NCBI RefSeq assembly: GCF_000955955.1
Contig: NZ_JYJG01000232.1
Coordinates: 1 to 13,406, forward strand
Direction of reading: 5' to 3'
Source: Lentzea aerocolonigenes
Lineage (GTDB): Bacteria; Actinomycetota; Actinomycetes; Mycobacteriales; Pseudonocardiaceae
DNA length: 13,406 nt
This document shows positions 6,271-13,406 of the stretch, piece by piece. Numbering within the stretch: the stretch's first letter is position 1; each line of letters begins with the position of its first letter. Both the position numbers and the translations under genes were made by a program. Below the pieces are notes generated by a model that saw only the letters and a list, made by a program, of their open reading frames with translations, did no database searches and had not been told where the DNA came from.

Positions 6271-7506
6271 ATGAGGAGACTCTTCGCGCTGGCCACCGTG
6301 GTCGCGCTCTCAGCCTGTGGCGCCCCTGCCACCGACGACGGCACGACCCTGGTCGTCAAGACGTTCAGCCAGTTCGGCTATGAGGACCTGTACCGCGAGT
6401 ACGAGGCGTCGCACCCCGGCGTGAAGATCAAGGAGGAGAACATCGGCAAGCTCGGCGACTACACGCCGAAGCTGCAGCAGTGGATGCAGACCGGCAAGGG
6501 CGCGGGCGATGTCGTGGCGCTGGAGGAGGGCATCCTCGTCCAGTTCATGGCCAAGCCGGACCAGTTCGTCGACCTGCGCGAGCACGGCGCGGCCTCGCTG
6601 GAGCCGAACTTCCTGCCGTGGAAGTGGAAGCAGGCCGTGAGCGGTGACGGCAAGATCGTCGGGCTCGGTACGGACGTCGGCGCGCAGGGCATGTGTTACC
6701 GCAAGGACCTGTTCGCGGCCGCGGGGTTGCCGGCAGATCGCTCGGACGTCGGCGCGCTGTGGCCGACGTGGGACGCGTACATCGAGGTAGGAAAGTCGTT
6801 CAAGGGCGCGAAGTTCTTCGACTCGGCCGGTGGTGTGTTCCAGAACGTACTGATGCAGCAGGGTGATCACACGTACTACGACACGTCGAACAAGCTGGTC
6901 ATCGACAGCAACCCCGGCGTGCGCGAGGCGTGGGACACGACCATCCGGATGGTCGAGGCCGGGCTGTCGGCCAACGTCGACCAGTGGAGTCCGCAGTGGA
7001 ACGCGGGCTTCAAGAACGGCGCGTTCGCGACGATCCCCTGCCCGTCGTGGATGCTCGGCACGATCGAGAAGCAGGCCGGGCCGGAGCTCAAGGGCAAGTG
7101 GGACGTCACCCGCGTGCCGGGCGACGGCGCGGTGCGCGGTGGGTCGTTCCTGGCGGTGCCGAAGCAGTCCCAGCACCAGAAGGAAGCCGCTGAGCTGGCG
7201 AAGTTCCTGACCAGCGCTCGCGGGCAGACCGCCGCGTTCAAGTCGAGGAACAACTTCCCGTCGTCACCGCAGGCCATCGACGACCCGGTGGTGCGCGAGT
7301 TCACCAACCCGTACTTCGGCGACGCGCCGGTCGGGAAGATCTTCGGCGAGAGCGTGAAGGCGTTGAAGCCCGTCTACCTCGGCCCGGACAACATCGCGAT
7401 CAACGACCGGGTCGTGAACGCGCTGACCGCCGTGGAGCAGAAGAAGCTGACCGCGGACGAGGCGTGGAGCAAGGCCGTGGCCGACGCACAGCGGCTGGTC
7501 AAGTGA
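6271..7506 (+). CDS. Sugar ABC transporter substrate-binding lipoprotein (CebE-like)
   Basis: A 411-aa extracellular solute-binding protein of the carbohydrate (CUT1) class. The signal is MRRLFALATVVALSAC with a lipobox LSAC, so Cys16 should be lipidated and the protein held on the outer face of the membrane. The mature part begins with the class pattern (LVVKTFSQFGYEDLYREYEASHPGVKI) and continues with GDVVALEEG, GTDVGAQGMCYRKDLFAAAGLP and the C-terminal GGSFLAVPKQS..EAAELAKFL seen in maltose- and cellobiose-binding proteins. The FGY...YEASHP...DY..KLQ opening is especially like actinomycete CebE, so cellobiose or cello-oligosaccharides are the best ligand guess. That guess is supported by the divergent cellulase but not proven. 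The downstream permease starts inside its stop codon, so they form one operon. Confidence 0.9.
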   Translation: MRRLFALATVVALSACGAPATDDGTTLVVKTFSQFGYEDLYREYEASHPGVKIKEENIGKLGDYTPKLQQWMQTGKGAGDVVALEEGILVQFMAKPDQFVDLREHGAASLEPNFLPWKWKQAVSGDGKIVGLGTDVGAQGMCYRKDLFAAAGLPADRSDVGALWPTWDAYIEVGKSFKGAKFFDSAGGVFQNVLMQQGDHTYYDTSNKLVIDSNPGVREAWDTTIRMVEAGLSANVDQWSPQWNAGFKNGAFATIPCPSWMLGTIEKQAGPELKGKWDVTRVPGDGAVRGGSFLAVPKQSQHQKEAAELAKFLTSARGQTAAFKSRNNFPSSPQAIDDPVVREFTNPYFGDAPVGKIFGESVKALKPVYLGPDNIAINDRVVNALTAVEQKKLTADEAWSKAVADAQRLVK

Positions 7507-8384
7507 AGACCTTCTCGGAACGGTTCTCGCCTTACCTGTTCGTCGCGCCGTTCTTCGTGATCTTCGCGGTGTTCGGTCTGTTCCCGCTCGTGTACACGGC
7601 CTGGGTGTCGGTGCACGAGTGGGACATCGCCGGGCAGGGCGGGTTCGTCGGCCTGGACAACTACGTCATGTTGTTCAGCGACCCGGACTTCTGGAACGCC
7701 ACCTGCAACACCATCGGCATGCTCGTGCTGGCCACGGTGCCGCAACTGTTCTGCGCGCTGGTGCTGGCGTCGTTGCTGAACCAGAAGCTGCGCGGGCTGA
7801 CGTTCCTGCGGATGGGCGTGCTGCTGCCGATCGTCACCTCGGTGGCGGCGGTCGGCATCGTGTTCAGCCAGATCTTCGACCGGGACGCGGGCATGGCGAA
7901 CGGGCTGCTGGGGCTGGCGGGCTTCGCGCCGATCGACTGGCACGCCGACAAGTGGTCGTCGTGGACGGCGATCGCGACGATGGTGAACTGGCGCTGGACC
8001 GGCTACAACGCGTTGATCTACCTGGCGGCGATGCAGGCGGTGCCCCGTGATCTCTACGAGGCGGCCACTGTGGACGGTGCGTCGAAAGTGCGGCAGTTCT
8101 TCAGCATCACCGTGCCGAACATCCGGCCGGCGATCCTGTTCACCGTGATCATGTCGACGATCGCGGGCATGCAGCTGTTCACCGAGCCGCTGATCTTCGG
8201 GCAGGGCGGGTTCGCGATCTCCGGTGGCAGCCTGCGGCAGTTCCAGACCCTGTCGATGTTCATGTTCGAGAAGGCGTTCCGCGACTTCGACTACGGCTAC
8301 GGGTCCGCCGTGGCGTGGCTGATCTTCCTGATGATCACGCTGCTGGCCGTGGTGAACTTCCTGATCACGAGGAGAAGCCGATGA
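7503..8384 (+). CDS. Sugar ABC transporter permease, MalF/CebF type
   Basis: A 293-aa integral membrane permease of the binding-protein-dependent transport family. The first membrane helix is about residues 11-37 (YLFVAPFFVIFAVFGLFPLV), followed by five more hydrophobic segments ending at about 286. The cytoplasmic EAA loop that contacts the ATPase is present (YEAATVDGASKVRQFFSITVPNIRP, about 185-209). The size suits the shorter MalF-like subunits of actinomycetes. The start is GTG 7503, overlapping the TGA of the binding-protein gene (GTGA) with no strong Shine-Dalgarno, so translation is probably coupled. It should pair with the next gene product to form the membrane channel. No ATPase gene lies nearby. 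Confidence 0.92.
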   Translation: MKTFSERFSPYLFVAPFFVIFAVFGLFPLVYTAWVSVHEWDIAGQGGFVGLDNYVMLFSDPDFWNATCNTIGMLVLATVPQLFCALVLASLLNQKLRGLTFLRMGVLLPIVTSVAAVGIVFSQIFDRDAGMANGLLGLAGFAPIDWHADKWSSWTAIATMVNWRWTGYNALIYLAAMQAVPRDLYEAATVDGASKVRQFFSITVPNIRPAILFTVIMSTIAGMQLFTEPLIFGQGGFAISGGSLRQFQTLSMFMFEKAFRDFDYGYGSAVAWLIFLMITLLAVVNFLITRRSR

Positions 8385-9187
8385 TGGTCAGGCTGACGCT
8401 GGCCGTGGCGATCGCGCTGTCCGCGTTCCCGCTGTACTGGCTGTTCGTGGTGGCGACGCGGGCCAACGACGTGGTGGGCGACTGGCCACCGCCGTTGCTG
8501 CCCGGTCCGAACCTGTGGGACAACGTCGGGCGGCTCTTCGACGCCGAGCAGGCCAACTTCCTGCTGGGCATGGGGAACTCGGCGCTGTCGTCGGCCGTGG
8601 TGACGGTCTCGGTGGTGTTCTTCAGTTCGCTGGCCGGGTTCGCGTTCGCCAAGCTGCGGTTCCGCGGCCGCAACGCGCTGCTGCTGGTCATCCTCGGCAC
8701 CATGATGATCCCGGTGCAGATGGGCATCATCCCGCTGTACCTGATCATGGTGGAGCTGGGCTGGCAGAACCGCCTCGAAGCGATCATCGTGCCGTCGCTG
8801 GTGTCCGCGTTCGGGGTGTTCCTGATGCGCCAGTACGCCGAGAAGGCCGTGCCGGACGAGCTGATCGAGGCCGCGCGGGTGGACGGCTGCTCGACGTTCC
8901 GGATCTACTGGACGGTCGTGCTGCCCGCGTTGCGGCCGGGCGCGGCGGTGCTCGGGCTGTTCACGTTCATGGGGACGTGGAACGAGTTCCTGTGGCCGCT
9001 CGCCGTGCTCGAGGCCGACAACCCGACCGTGCAGTTCTCGTTGTCGCAGCTGTCCACGACCTACTACACCGACTACACGCTGATGTTCGCGGGCGCGCTG
9101 GTCTCGACGGTGCCGCTGCTGGTGGTGTTCGTGCTGTTCGGGCGGCAGATCATCGGCGGGATCATGGAAGGCGCGATCAAGGCTTGA
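8381..9187 (+). CDS. Sugar ABC transporter permease, MalG/CebG type
   Basis: A 268-aa membrane permease, the second half of the channel. Hydrophobic segments lie at about residues 5-25, 68-90, 98-124 and 134-150, with more near the C-terminus. The EAA loop is LIEAARVDGCSTFRIYWTVVLPALRP (about 161-186). FTFMGTWNEFLWPLAVL and the end IIGGIMEGAIKA are typical of MalG-like subunits. ATG 8381 overlaps the previous stop (ATGA) and has GAGGAG at 8369-8374, 6 nt away; ATG 8384 is a possible alternative. The LacI regulator gene follows after 24 bp. Confidence 0.93.
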   Translation: MMVRLTLAVAIALSAFPLYWLFVVATRANDVVGDWPPPLLPGPNLWDNVGRLFDAEQANFLLGMGNSALSSAVVTVSVVFFSSLAGFAFAKLRFRGRNALLLVILGTMMIPVQMGIIPLYLIMVELGWQNRLEAIIVPSLVSAFGVFLMRQYAEKAVPDELIEAARVDGCSTFRIYWTVVLPALRPGAAVLGLFTFMGTWNEFLWPLAVLEADNPTVQFSLSQLSTTYYTDYTLMFAGALVSTVPLLVVFVLFGRQIIGGIMEGAIKA

Positions 9188-9211
9188 GGCACCAGGGAGG
9201 GATGCGACACT

Positions 9212-10216
9212 GTGGGCATGAACAGGCCGGTGACCGTCGATGACGTCGCGAAACACGCGGGAGTGTCGATCGGCACCGTGTCGCGGGTGATCAACAACGC
9301 TCCGCACGTGAGCCGCAAGGCCCGGGACGCGGTCGAGCGCGCCATCGACGAGCTCGCCTATGTGCCGAACAAGACCGCGCAGTCGCTGGCCGGGCAACGG
9401 CGCGGCTCGGTGGTGCTGGCGATCTCCAGCGACGATCCGGGGTTGTTCGCGAACCTGTTCTTCGCGCAGGTCGTCACCGGGGTGAACGCGGTGGTCGAGG
9501 AGACCGACCTGGAGCTGCAGCTGGTGCTGGCGGCGTCCGACCGGGGCCGCGCCCGGCTGTCGCGGATCTTCAAGGCGCGCGCGGCCGACGGTGTGATGCT
9601 GCTGGCGTTGAAGGAGAACGACCCGCTGTCCGCTTTGGCCGAGTCGAGCGGGCTGCCGGTGGTTCATGGTGGACGGTCGCTGGACTCGGAGCCGCGGTTC
9701 TACGTCGACGCGGACAACCGGGGTGGCGCGCGTTCGGCGGTCGAGTACCTGATCTCGTTGGGGCGCAGGCGGGTCGCGACGATCACGGGCTCGCAGGATC
9801 AGCACGTCGGGGTGGCGCGGTATCTCGGTTATCGCGAGGCTGTGGTGCTGGCCGGGCTGGACGACTCGCGCGTGGCGCACGGGGACTTCAGCGAGGCCGG
9901 TGGGGCTGCGGCGATGACGTCGCTGCTGGACCGGTTCCCCGACCTGGACGCGGTGTTCGTGGCTTCTGACGCGATGGCGGCCGGGGCGTTGTCGGTGCTG
10001 GCGGCTCGGGGCGTTCAGGTGCCTGACGAGGTGGCCGTGGTGGGGTTCAACGACATCGTCACGGCGCAGCACACGACGCCGGCGTTGACGACGGTGCGGC
10101 AGCCGATCGACGCGTTGGGGCGGGAGATGACGCGGATGCTGTTGCGGCTGATCGACGGAGACACGCCGACCTCGCTGATCCTGCCGACCACTTTGGTTCG
10201 CCGCGAGTCGGCCTGA
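9212..10216 (+). CDS. LacI-family transcriptional regulator (CebR-like)
   Basis: A 334-aa repressor-type protein. Residues about 7-30 form the helix-turn-helix (VTVDDVAKHAGVSIGTVSRV), followed by the hinge helix (YVPNKTAQSLAGQRRG, about 50-65) that inserts in the minor groove of a central CG step. Residues from about 66 are a periplasmic-binding-protein-like effector domain, with DGVMLLAL, DNRGGARSAVEYLISLGRRRVATITG, DAVFVASDAMAAGAL and VAVVGFNDI. It should bind a sugar released from cellulose or imported by the adjacent transporter and leave its operators. The best candidate sites are the two boxes at 6184 and 6240. GTG 9212 follows GGGAGG (9195-9200) by 11 nt; ATG 9218 is an in-frame alternative. 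It is the last gene of the transporter operon, so it would repress its own transcript. Confidence 0.92.
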   Translation: MGMNRPVTVDDVAKHAGVSIGTVSRVINNAPHVSRKARDAVERAIDELAYVPNKTAQSLAGQRRGSVVLAISSDDPGLFANLFFAQVVTGVNAVVEETDLELQLVLAASDRGRARLSRIFKARAADGVMLLALKENDPLSALAESSGLPVVHGGRSLDSEPRFYVDADNRGGARSAVEYLISLGRRRVATITGSQDQHVGVARYLGYREAVVLAGLDDSRVAHGDFSEAGGAAAMTSLLDRFPDLDAVFVASDAMAAGALSVLAARGVQVPDEVAVVGFNDIVTAQHTTPALTTVRQPIDALGREMTRMLLRLIDGDTPTSLILPTTLVRRESA

Positions 10217-10283
10217 GGTCTCCGCGACCCACCCCAGCCGACCGCGCCGGGCCTGGTCACCCCGGGGATCTCCCCCGACCTGC

Positions 10284-12014
10284 TCACCCAGCCGGCCATC
10301 CGGGCGCGTCCAAAGTCAACCCGAGGATCTCGTCCACGCGAGCCTCCCAGTCCACTTCCGCCACCGTTCCGCCGAGCACCGCGACCGCCGCCAACGTCAC
10401 CGTGCCCTCGATCTCCGCGGTCAGCGTCGGCACGCTCGCCGAACCCACGAACGCCGTGCCCTGCGGCGCGGCCTGCCACTCCGCCCCGGTCCAGCCCCTC
10501 ACTCCCACCAGCGGTGAGGGCAGATCCGTGGCCCACCCGGTCAGTTCGGCCTTGGTGCCGGGCGGCGCCGCGATCACCCGGTGGATCCGCAACTCCTGGT
10601 CGTCCCACACCGCCGTGACGCTCTCGATCCTCAGACCCGGCACCATCGGCTGGTGCGCGTCGAACACCGGCCGATGCCAGGACGCGGCCCAGTTGCCGTC
10701 AGCGCCCAGCGGGTGGATGCGCCTGCGGACACTGCGGTTGCCCCTGATCACCAGGCTGATGTGGTTGTCGGCCGGGTTCTTCGCGGACGTCGGGCCGGTC
10801 GACGTCGAGTAGGCGAACCGGCTGTAGAGCGGGTCGTCCTCGGTCGCGTACTCCCCCTCGAACGGCCGGACGTGGTCGCTGCCGTGGTTGTGCAGCCTGG
10901 TCACGCCGTTGTGCCGCTGGATCAGCAGGCCTGGTCCTGGCAGCGCAAGCGTTTGGTTCTCCTCTGTGCGCTCTTCCGGTGCGGTCCACAGTGGATGATC
11001 CGGTCCGGCGAGCAGGCAGACGAACGCCTTCGAAGCCCAGTACGGCGAGCCGGGTCCGGAGTAGGGCTGCAACGTGGCCTCGTGCGGACCGTGCCAGCCG
11101 AGGCTGAGCAGGCCGTCGGTGAGTGACCCCCGGTCGAGGAAGTACCTGAGCGTGTTGCCGATGAGGTACCGGGAGTGGCCAGGCCGCAGCGGTGTCTCGC
11201 CGGTGACCGCGCCGAGCGCGATGGCGGACACCGTCGCGAACCGGTAGGTGAGGGACCGTCCGAAGTAGATCGGAGCGCCGTCCGCGCCGAAGAGCAGGTG
11301 GAAGCTCTCCAGGTGTTCGCGCAGGTGCGTGGTGATCGGCTCGCCGTCGAGGAACGCGCCGAGTGCCGGGTAGAGGTGCAGGGCCCAGCCGTTGTAGTGG
11401 TCGAACGCGCGGCCGTCGCCGTCGGAGTACCAGCCGTCGCCGCGGTACCAGCCTTGGAGCAGCTCCATCGCGCGGAGCCTGGCTTGCCTGGTCTCGTCGT
11501 CGCCGCGACCTGCTGCCTCCAGGAACGCGGCGACGGTGTACGGGAAGAAGTACCAGTTGTTGGCCGCCGGGACGTGCCGCAGCGCTTCCCGCAGCCACGC
11601 TTCGGCGCGGTCCTGCTGGGGTTCGGACAGCTTGTCCCACAGCCACGGCTTGGTCAGGCGCAGACCGAGTGCGACCGACGCGGACTCGACCATCGGCTGG
11701 CCGACGTCGGTGATCGCGGGCCACTCCCCCGCCGTGCCGGCCACGAGTCCGGCGGCGTAGCGCTCCAGCCAGCTGTGCGGGTCGTCGCCGTGCGCGGTGC
11801 GGAAGGCGGCGGCGAGGAACGTCCTGGCGTAGCCCTCCAGGCCGTCGCTGCGGACTCCGTTGCGGGACGGACGGCCGGGGAGGTCGAGGAAGGCCTGGTC
11901 GGGTGAGGCGTACCGCCAGGCGGAGTCGAGCAGTCCGTCGGCGGCAGCCACCCAATGTGCTCGGGTGAGGCCGGTGTGGGGGCTGAGCACGCGGTCGTCG
12001 CCGGGCAGCTTCAC
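10284..12014 (-). CDS. DUF2264 protein, possible GH154-type glycosidase
   Basis: A 576-aa protein with no signal peptide, so probably cytoplasmic. The N-terminal two thirds (about 8-360) look like an alpha/alpha barrel of the DUF2264 family: SPHTGLTRAHW, LPGRPSRNGVRSDGLEGYAR, AANNWYFFPY (about 150-159), GDGWYSDGDGRAFDHYNGWA (192-211) and YFGRSLTYRFA. Asp and His residues in the last motifs are candidate active-site residues. The C-terminal part (about 380-576) is strand-rich (RLHNHGSDHVRPFEGEY and beyond), as in polysaccharide-acting enzymes. From memory, this family includes beta-glucuronidases classed as GH154; I am only moderately sure. GTG 12014 is chosen because AAGGGA lies about 10 nt upstream, relatives start close to LPGDDRVLSPHTG, and the preceding codons lose G/C bias. 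GTG 12044 and 12038 are alternatives. It lies 49 bp after the dehydrogenase in the same operon. Confidence 0.8.
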   Translation of the reverse strand: MKLPGDDRVLSPHTGLTRAHWVAAADGLLDSAWRYASPDQAFLDLPGRPSRNGVRSDGLEGYARTFLAAAFRTAHGDDPHSWLERYAAGLVAGTAGEWPAITDVGQPMVESASVALGLRLTKPWLWDKLSEPQQDRAEAWLREALRHVPAANNWYFFPYTVAAFLEAAGRGDDETRQARLRAMELLQGWYRGDGWYSDGDGRAFDHYNGWALHLYPALGAFLDGEPITTHLREHLESFHLLFGADGAPIYFGRSLTYRFATVSAIALGAVTGETPLRPGHSRYLIGNTLRYFLDRGSLTDGLLSLGWHGPHEATLQPYSGPGSPYWASKAFVCLLAGPDHPLWTAPEERTEENQTLALPGPGLLIQRHNGVTRLHNHGSDHVRPFEGEYATEDDPLYSRFAYSTSTGPTSAKNPADNHISLVIRGNRSVRRRIHPLGADGNWAASWHRPVFDAHQPMVPGLRIESVTAVWDDQELRIHRVIAAPPGTKAELTGWATDLPSPLVGVRGWTGAEWQAAPQGTAFVGSASVPTLTAEIEGTVTLAAVAVLGGTVAEVDWEARVDEILGLTLDAPGWPAG

Positions 12015-12063
12015 GCGAACGTGTTCCCTTCGTTCCACGGGCACCTGGCCCTCGTCGGCGGCG

Positions 12064-13014
12064 TCACGCGATGCGCTCCCGGCGTTCCGCGGGCACCGGT
12101 GTCGAGAACGGCTCACCGTTGACCCACCTGCGCACTTCAGCGACCGCGTGGTGGGCCAAACGCCCCCACTCGTTGCCCTGGGAGCCGGCCAGGTGGGGTG
12201 TGATCAGCACGTTGTCGCTGCGCCACAACGGGTGGTCCGGCGGCAGCACCTCGGGATCGGTCACGTCGAGCACCGCGCGGATGCGGCCCACCTCGCGCAC
12301 CAGCGCTTCCTGGTCGATCACCGCGCCACGAGCGGTGTTGATCAGCACCGCGTCGTCGCGCAACTGCTCCAGCAGCTCACCGCTCACCAGTCCCCTCGTC
12401 TCCGGGAGCAGTGGCGTGTGCACGCTGACCACGTCGCTGCGCCGGAACAACTCCGCGAGGCCCACCGACTCGGCACCGTCCACTTCGGCCACGAACGGGT
12501 CGTGCACCAACACGTGGAAATCGTACGGCCGCAACAGCTCGATCACCCGGCGGCCGATCATCGACGCGGACAGGACGCCGATCGTGGCGCCGTAGTTGCC
12601 GACGGTCGATGGGAGGTCGTAGTGGTCGATCCGCTTGGTGGCCTTGTAGTCACGCGCTCGTTCCAGCACACGTTTGCCGCTCAGCAGGATCATCGCGAGG
12701 GTGTACTCGGCGACGGGCAGCGCGTTGGCCGTCGCCGCCGACGAGACGACGATGCCGCGGTCCCAGCAGGCGTCCGTGACGAAGCCCTTGACGGAACCCG
12801 CGGTGTGCACGATCGCTTTGAGGCTGGGCAGACGGCGCAGGACCTCAGCCGTGATCGGCGGGCACCCCCAGCCGGTCACCAACAGGTCCACGTCGGGGAT
12901 CGCATCGAGGTCCTGGCTGACCGGGCCGAAGTCGCAGATCGCCTCGAGCTGATCGAGCACGGGTGTGAGGACGGTGTTCACCGCGTCGGCCGACATCGCA
13001 CCCGCTGCCCTCAC
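12064..13014 (-). CDS. D-2-hydroxyacid dehydrogenase (NAD(P)-dependent)
   Basis: A 316-aa oxidoreductase of the D-isomer-specific 2-hydroxyacid dehydrogenase family. The catalytic residues are all present: Arg229 in INTARGAVID, Glu255 in LDVTDPEVLPPDHPLW and His274 in ITPHLAGSQGNEWGR. The coenzyme-binding domain (about 100-285) has the expected strand and helix, but its glycine motif reads SASMIG (149-154), Ser replacing two of three glycines of GxGxxG. HDPF (171-174) ends the next strand. It would interconvert a 2-keto acid and a D-2-hydroxy acid, or act on an oxidised sugar. The start is GTG 13014, which overlaps the stop of the permease gene (GTGA) and gives the N-terminus VRAAGAMSADAV expected for this subgroup. 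ATG 12996 is an alternative. Its place between a permease and a DUF2264 gene points to sugar-acid metabolism, by inference. Confidence 0.87.
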   Translation of the reverse strand: MRAAGAMSADAVNTVLTPVLDQLEAICDFGPVSQDLDAIPDVDLLVTGWGCPPITAEVLRRLPSLKAIVHTAGSVKGFVTDACWDRGIVVSSAATANALPVAEYTLAMILLSGKRVLERARDYKATKRIDHYDLPSTVGNYGATIGVLSASMIGRRVIELLRPYDFHVLVHDPFVAEVDGAESVGLAELFRRSDVVSVHTPLLPETRGLVSGELLEQLRDDAVLINTARGAVIDQEALVREVGRIRAVLDVTDPEVLPPDHPLWRSDNVLITPHLAGSQGNEWGRLAHHAVAEVRRWVNGEPFSTPVPAERRERIA

Positions 13015-13406
13015 TTGACGGCTCCGGCGGTCAGACCGGCGCGCCAGAACCGTTGCAGCAGCATGAACGCGAGGATCAGCGGCAGCACGGCGAACAACGA
13101 TCCCATGATCACCACCGGGTAGTACTCGGGGCTCACCGTGGCGGAGCTGTTCCACTGGTAGAGGCCGAGGCTGACCGGATAGAGCTTCTGGTCCGACAGC
13201 ATGACCATGGGCAGGAAGAAGTTGTTCCAGATCGCGGTGAGCTGGAACAGGAACAGCGTGATCAGGCCCGGTCCGAGCATCTTGAGCGCGACCTTGAAAT
13301 ACGTCGCCAGGTCACCCGCGCCGTCGATTCTCGCGGCTTCCAGGACCTCGTCGGGCACGTAGCCCTGGCTGAAGATCCGGCCGAGGTAGACGCCGAACGG
13401 GTTGAA
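13011..13406 (-). CDS. Sugar ABC transporter permease, MalG type (partial, 5' end outside window)
   Basis: The C-terminal 131 residues of a carbohydrate permease; the gene enters from the right edge. The first visible residues are FNPFGVYLGRIFSQGYVPDE, then the EAA loop (VLEAARIDGAGDLATYFKVALKMLGPGL), a membrane helix with AIWNNFFLPMVML, a second segment (VVIMGSLFAVLPLILAFMLLQ) and the usual ending RFWRAGLTAGAVK. It is clearly different from the permease at 8381, so it belongs to a second transporter. Other subunits probably lie upstream, beyond 13406. Its TGA stop overlaps the dehydrogenase start by 4 bp. Confidence 0.92.
   Translation of the reverse strand, partial: FNPFGVYLGRIFSQGYVPDEVLEAARIDGAGDLATYFKVALKMLGPGLITLFLFQLTAIWNNFFLPMVMLSDQKLYPVSLGLYQWNSSATVSPEYYPVVIMGSLFAVLPLILAFMLLQRFWRAGLTAGAVK

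Noticed and set aside
8297..10072. 591-aa minus-strand open frame opposite the permease and LacI genes
   Set aside because: It is His/Arg/Gln-rich and antisense to two well-supported genes. The composition is that of a reverse-complement shadow.
10247..10265. Possible hairpin CCGGG-N9-CCCGG between the LacI and DUF2264 gene ends
   Set aside because: A 5-bp stem with a 9-nt loop in GC-rich DNA is expected by chance. A terminator is likely somewhere in this 67-bp convergent gap but is not convincingly visible.
11860..13122. 420-aa plus-strand open frame over the dehydrogenase and the start of the DUF2264 gene
   Set aside because: It spans a gene boundary on the other strand and has no family features, so it is a shadow.

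Overview
The window is high-GC DNA with strong G/C bias at third codon positions, several GTG starts, 4-bp GTGA/ATGA start-stop overlaps and CUT1-type sugar transporters with no ATPase of their own. This fits an actinomycete. The gene families suggest a Pseudonocardiaceae-like relative (Lentzea, Saccharothrix or Actinosynnema type), but the genus is a guess. There are twelve genes, two of them cut by the window edges. No tRNA, rRNA, CRISPR array, insertion sequence or phage gene was seen. No gene-free stretch exceeds about 130 bp; the longest are 6142-6270, 267-374 and 1038-1131.

Left part (1-3193), mixed metabolic genes. On the minus strand, an HxlR-type regulator with a C-terminal sterol-carrier-like domain is followed by a partial DoxX-like membrane protein. 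Divergent from it is an acyl-CoA-dehydrogenase-fold flavoprotein that lacks the usual catalytic Glu. It is followed by a PhnB-like VOC protein, a strong GC-rich hairpin terminator and a very short class I SAM methyltransferase.

Central part (3190-10216), a cellulose/cello-oligosaccharide utilisation locus. The minus strand carries a secreted cellulase that joins a CBM4-Ig-GH9 enzyme to a complete GH6 catalytic domain in one polypeptide. Divergent from it is a tightly coupled operon: lipoprotein sugar-binding protein (CebE-like), two permeases (CebF/CebG- or MalF/MalG-like) and a LacI-family regulator. The 129-bp divergent region holds two related LacI-type pseudopalindromes, one near each gene start, and a perfect 14-bp palindrome overlapping the first. 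The simplest model is that the cellulase releases cello-oligosaccharides outside the cell, the transporter imports them, and the LacI protein represses both transcripts until an imported sugar relieves it. The ATPase and an intracellular beta-glucosidase must be encoded elsewhere.

Right part (10284-13406, minus strand), the end of a second carbohydrate operon. It holds a MalG-type permease (cut by the window edge), a D-2-hydroxyacid dehydrogenase overlapping it by 4 bp, and a DUF2264 protein that may be a glycosidase of the beta-glucuronidase-containing GH154 type. Together they suggest import and breakdown of a second, perhaps uronic-acid-containing, oligosaccharide.

The most notable items are the GH9-GH6 double-catalytic cellulase, its operator region, and the DUF2264/dehydrogenase/transporter operon with an altered nucleotide-binding motif in the dehydrogenase.
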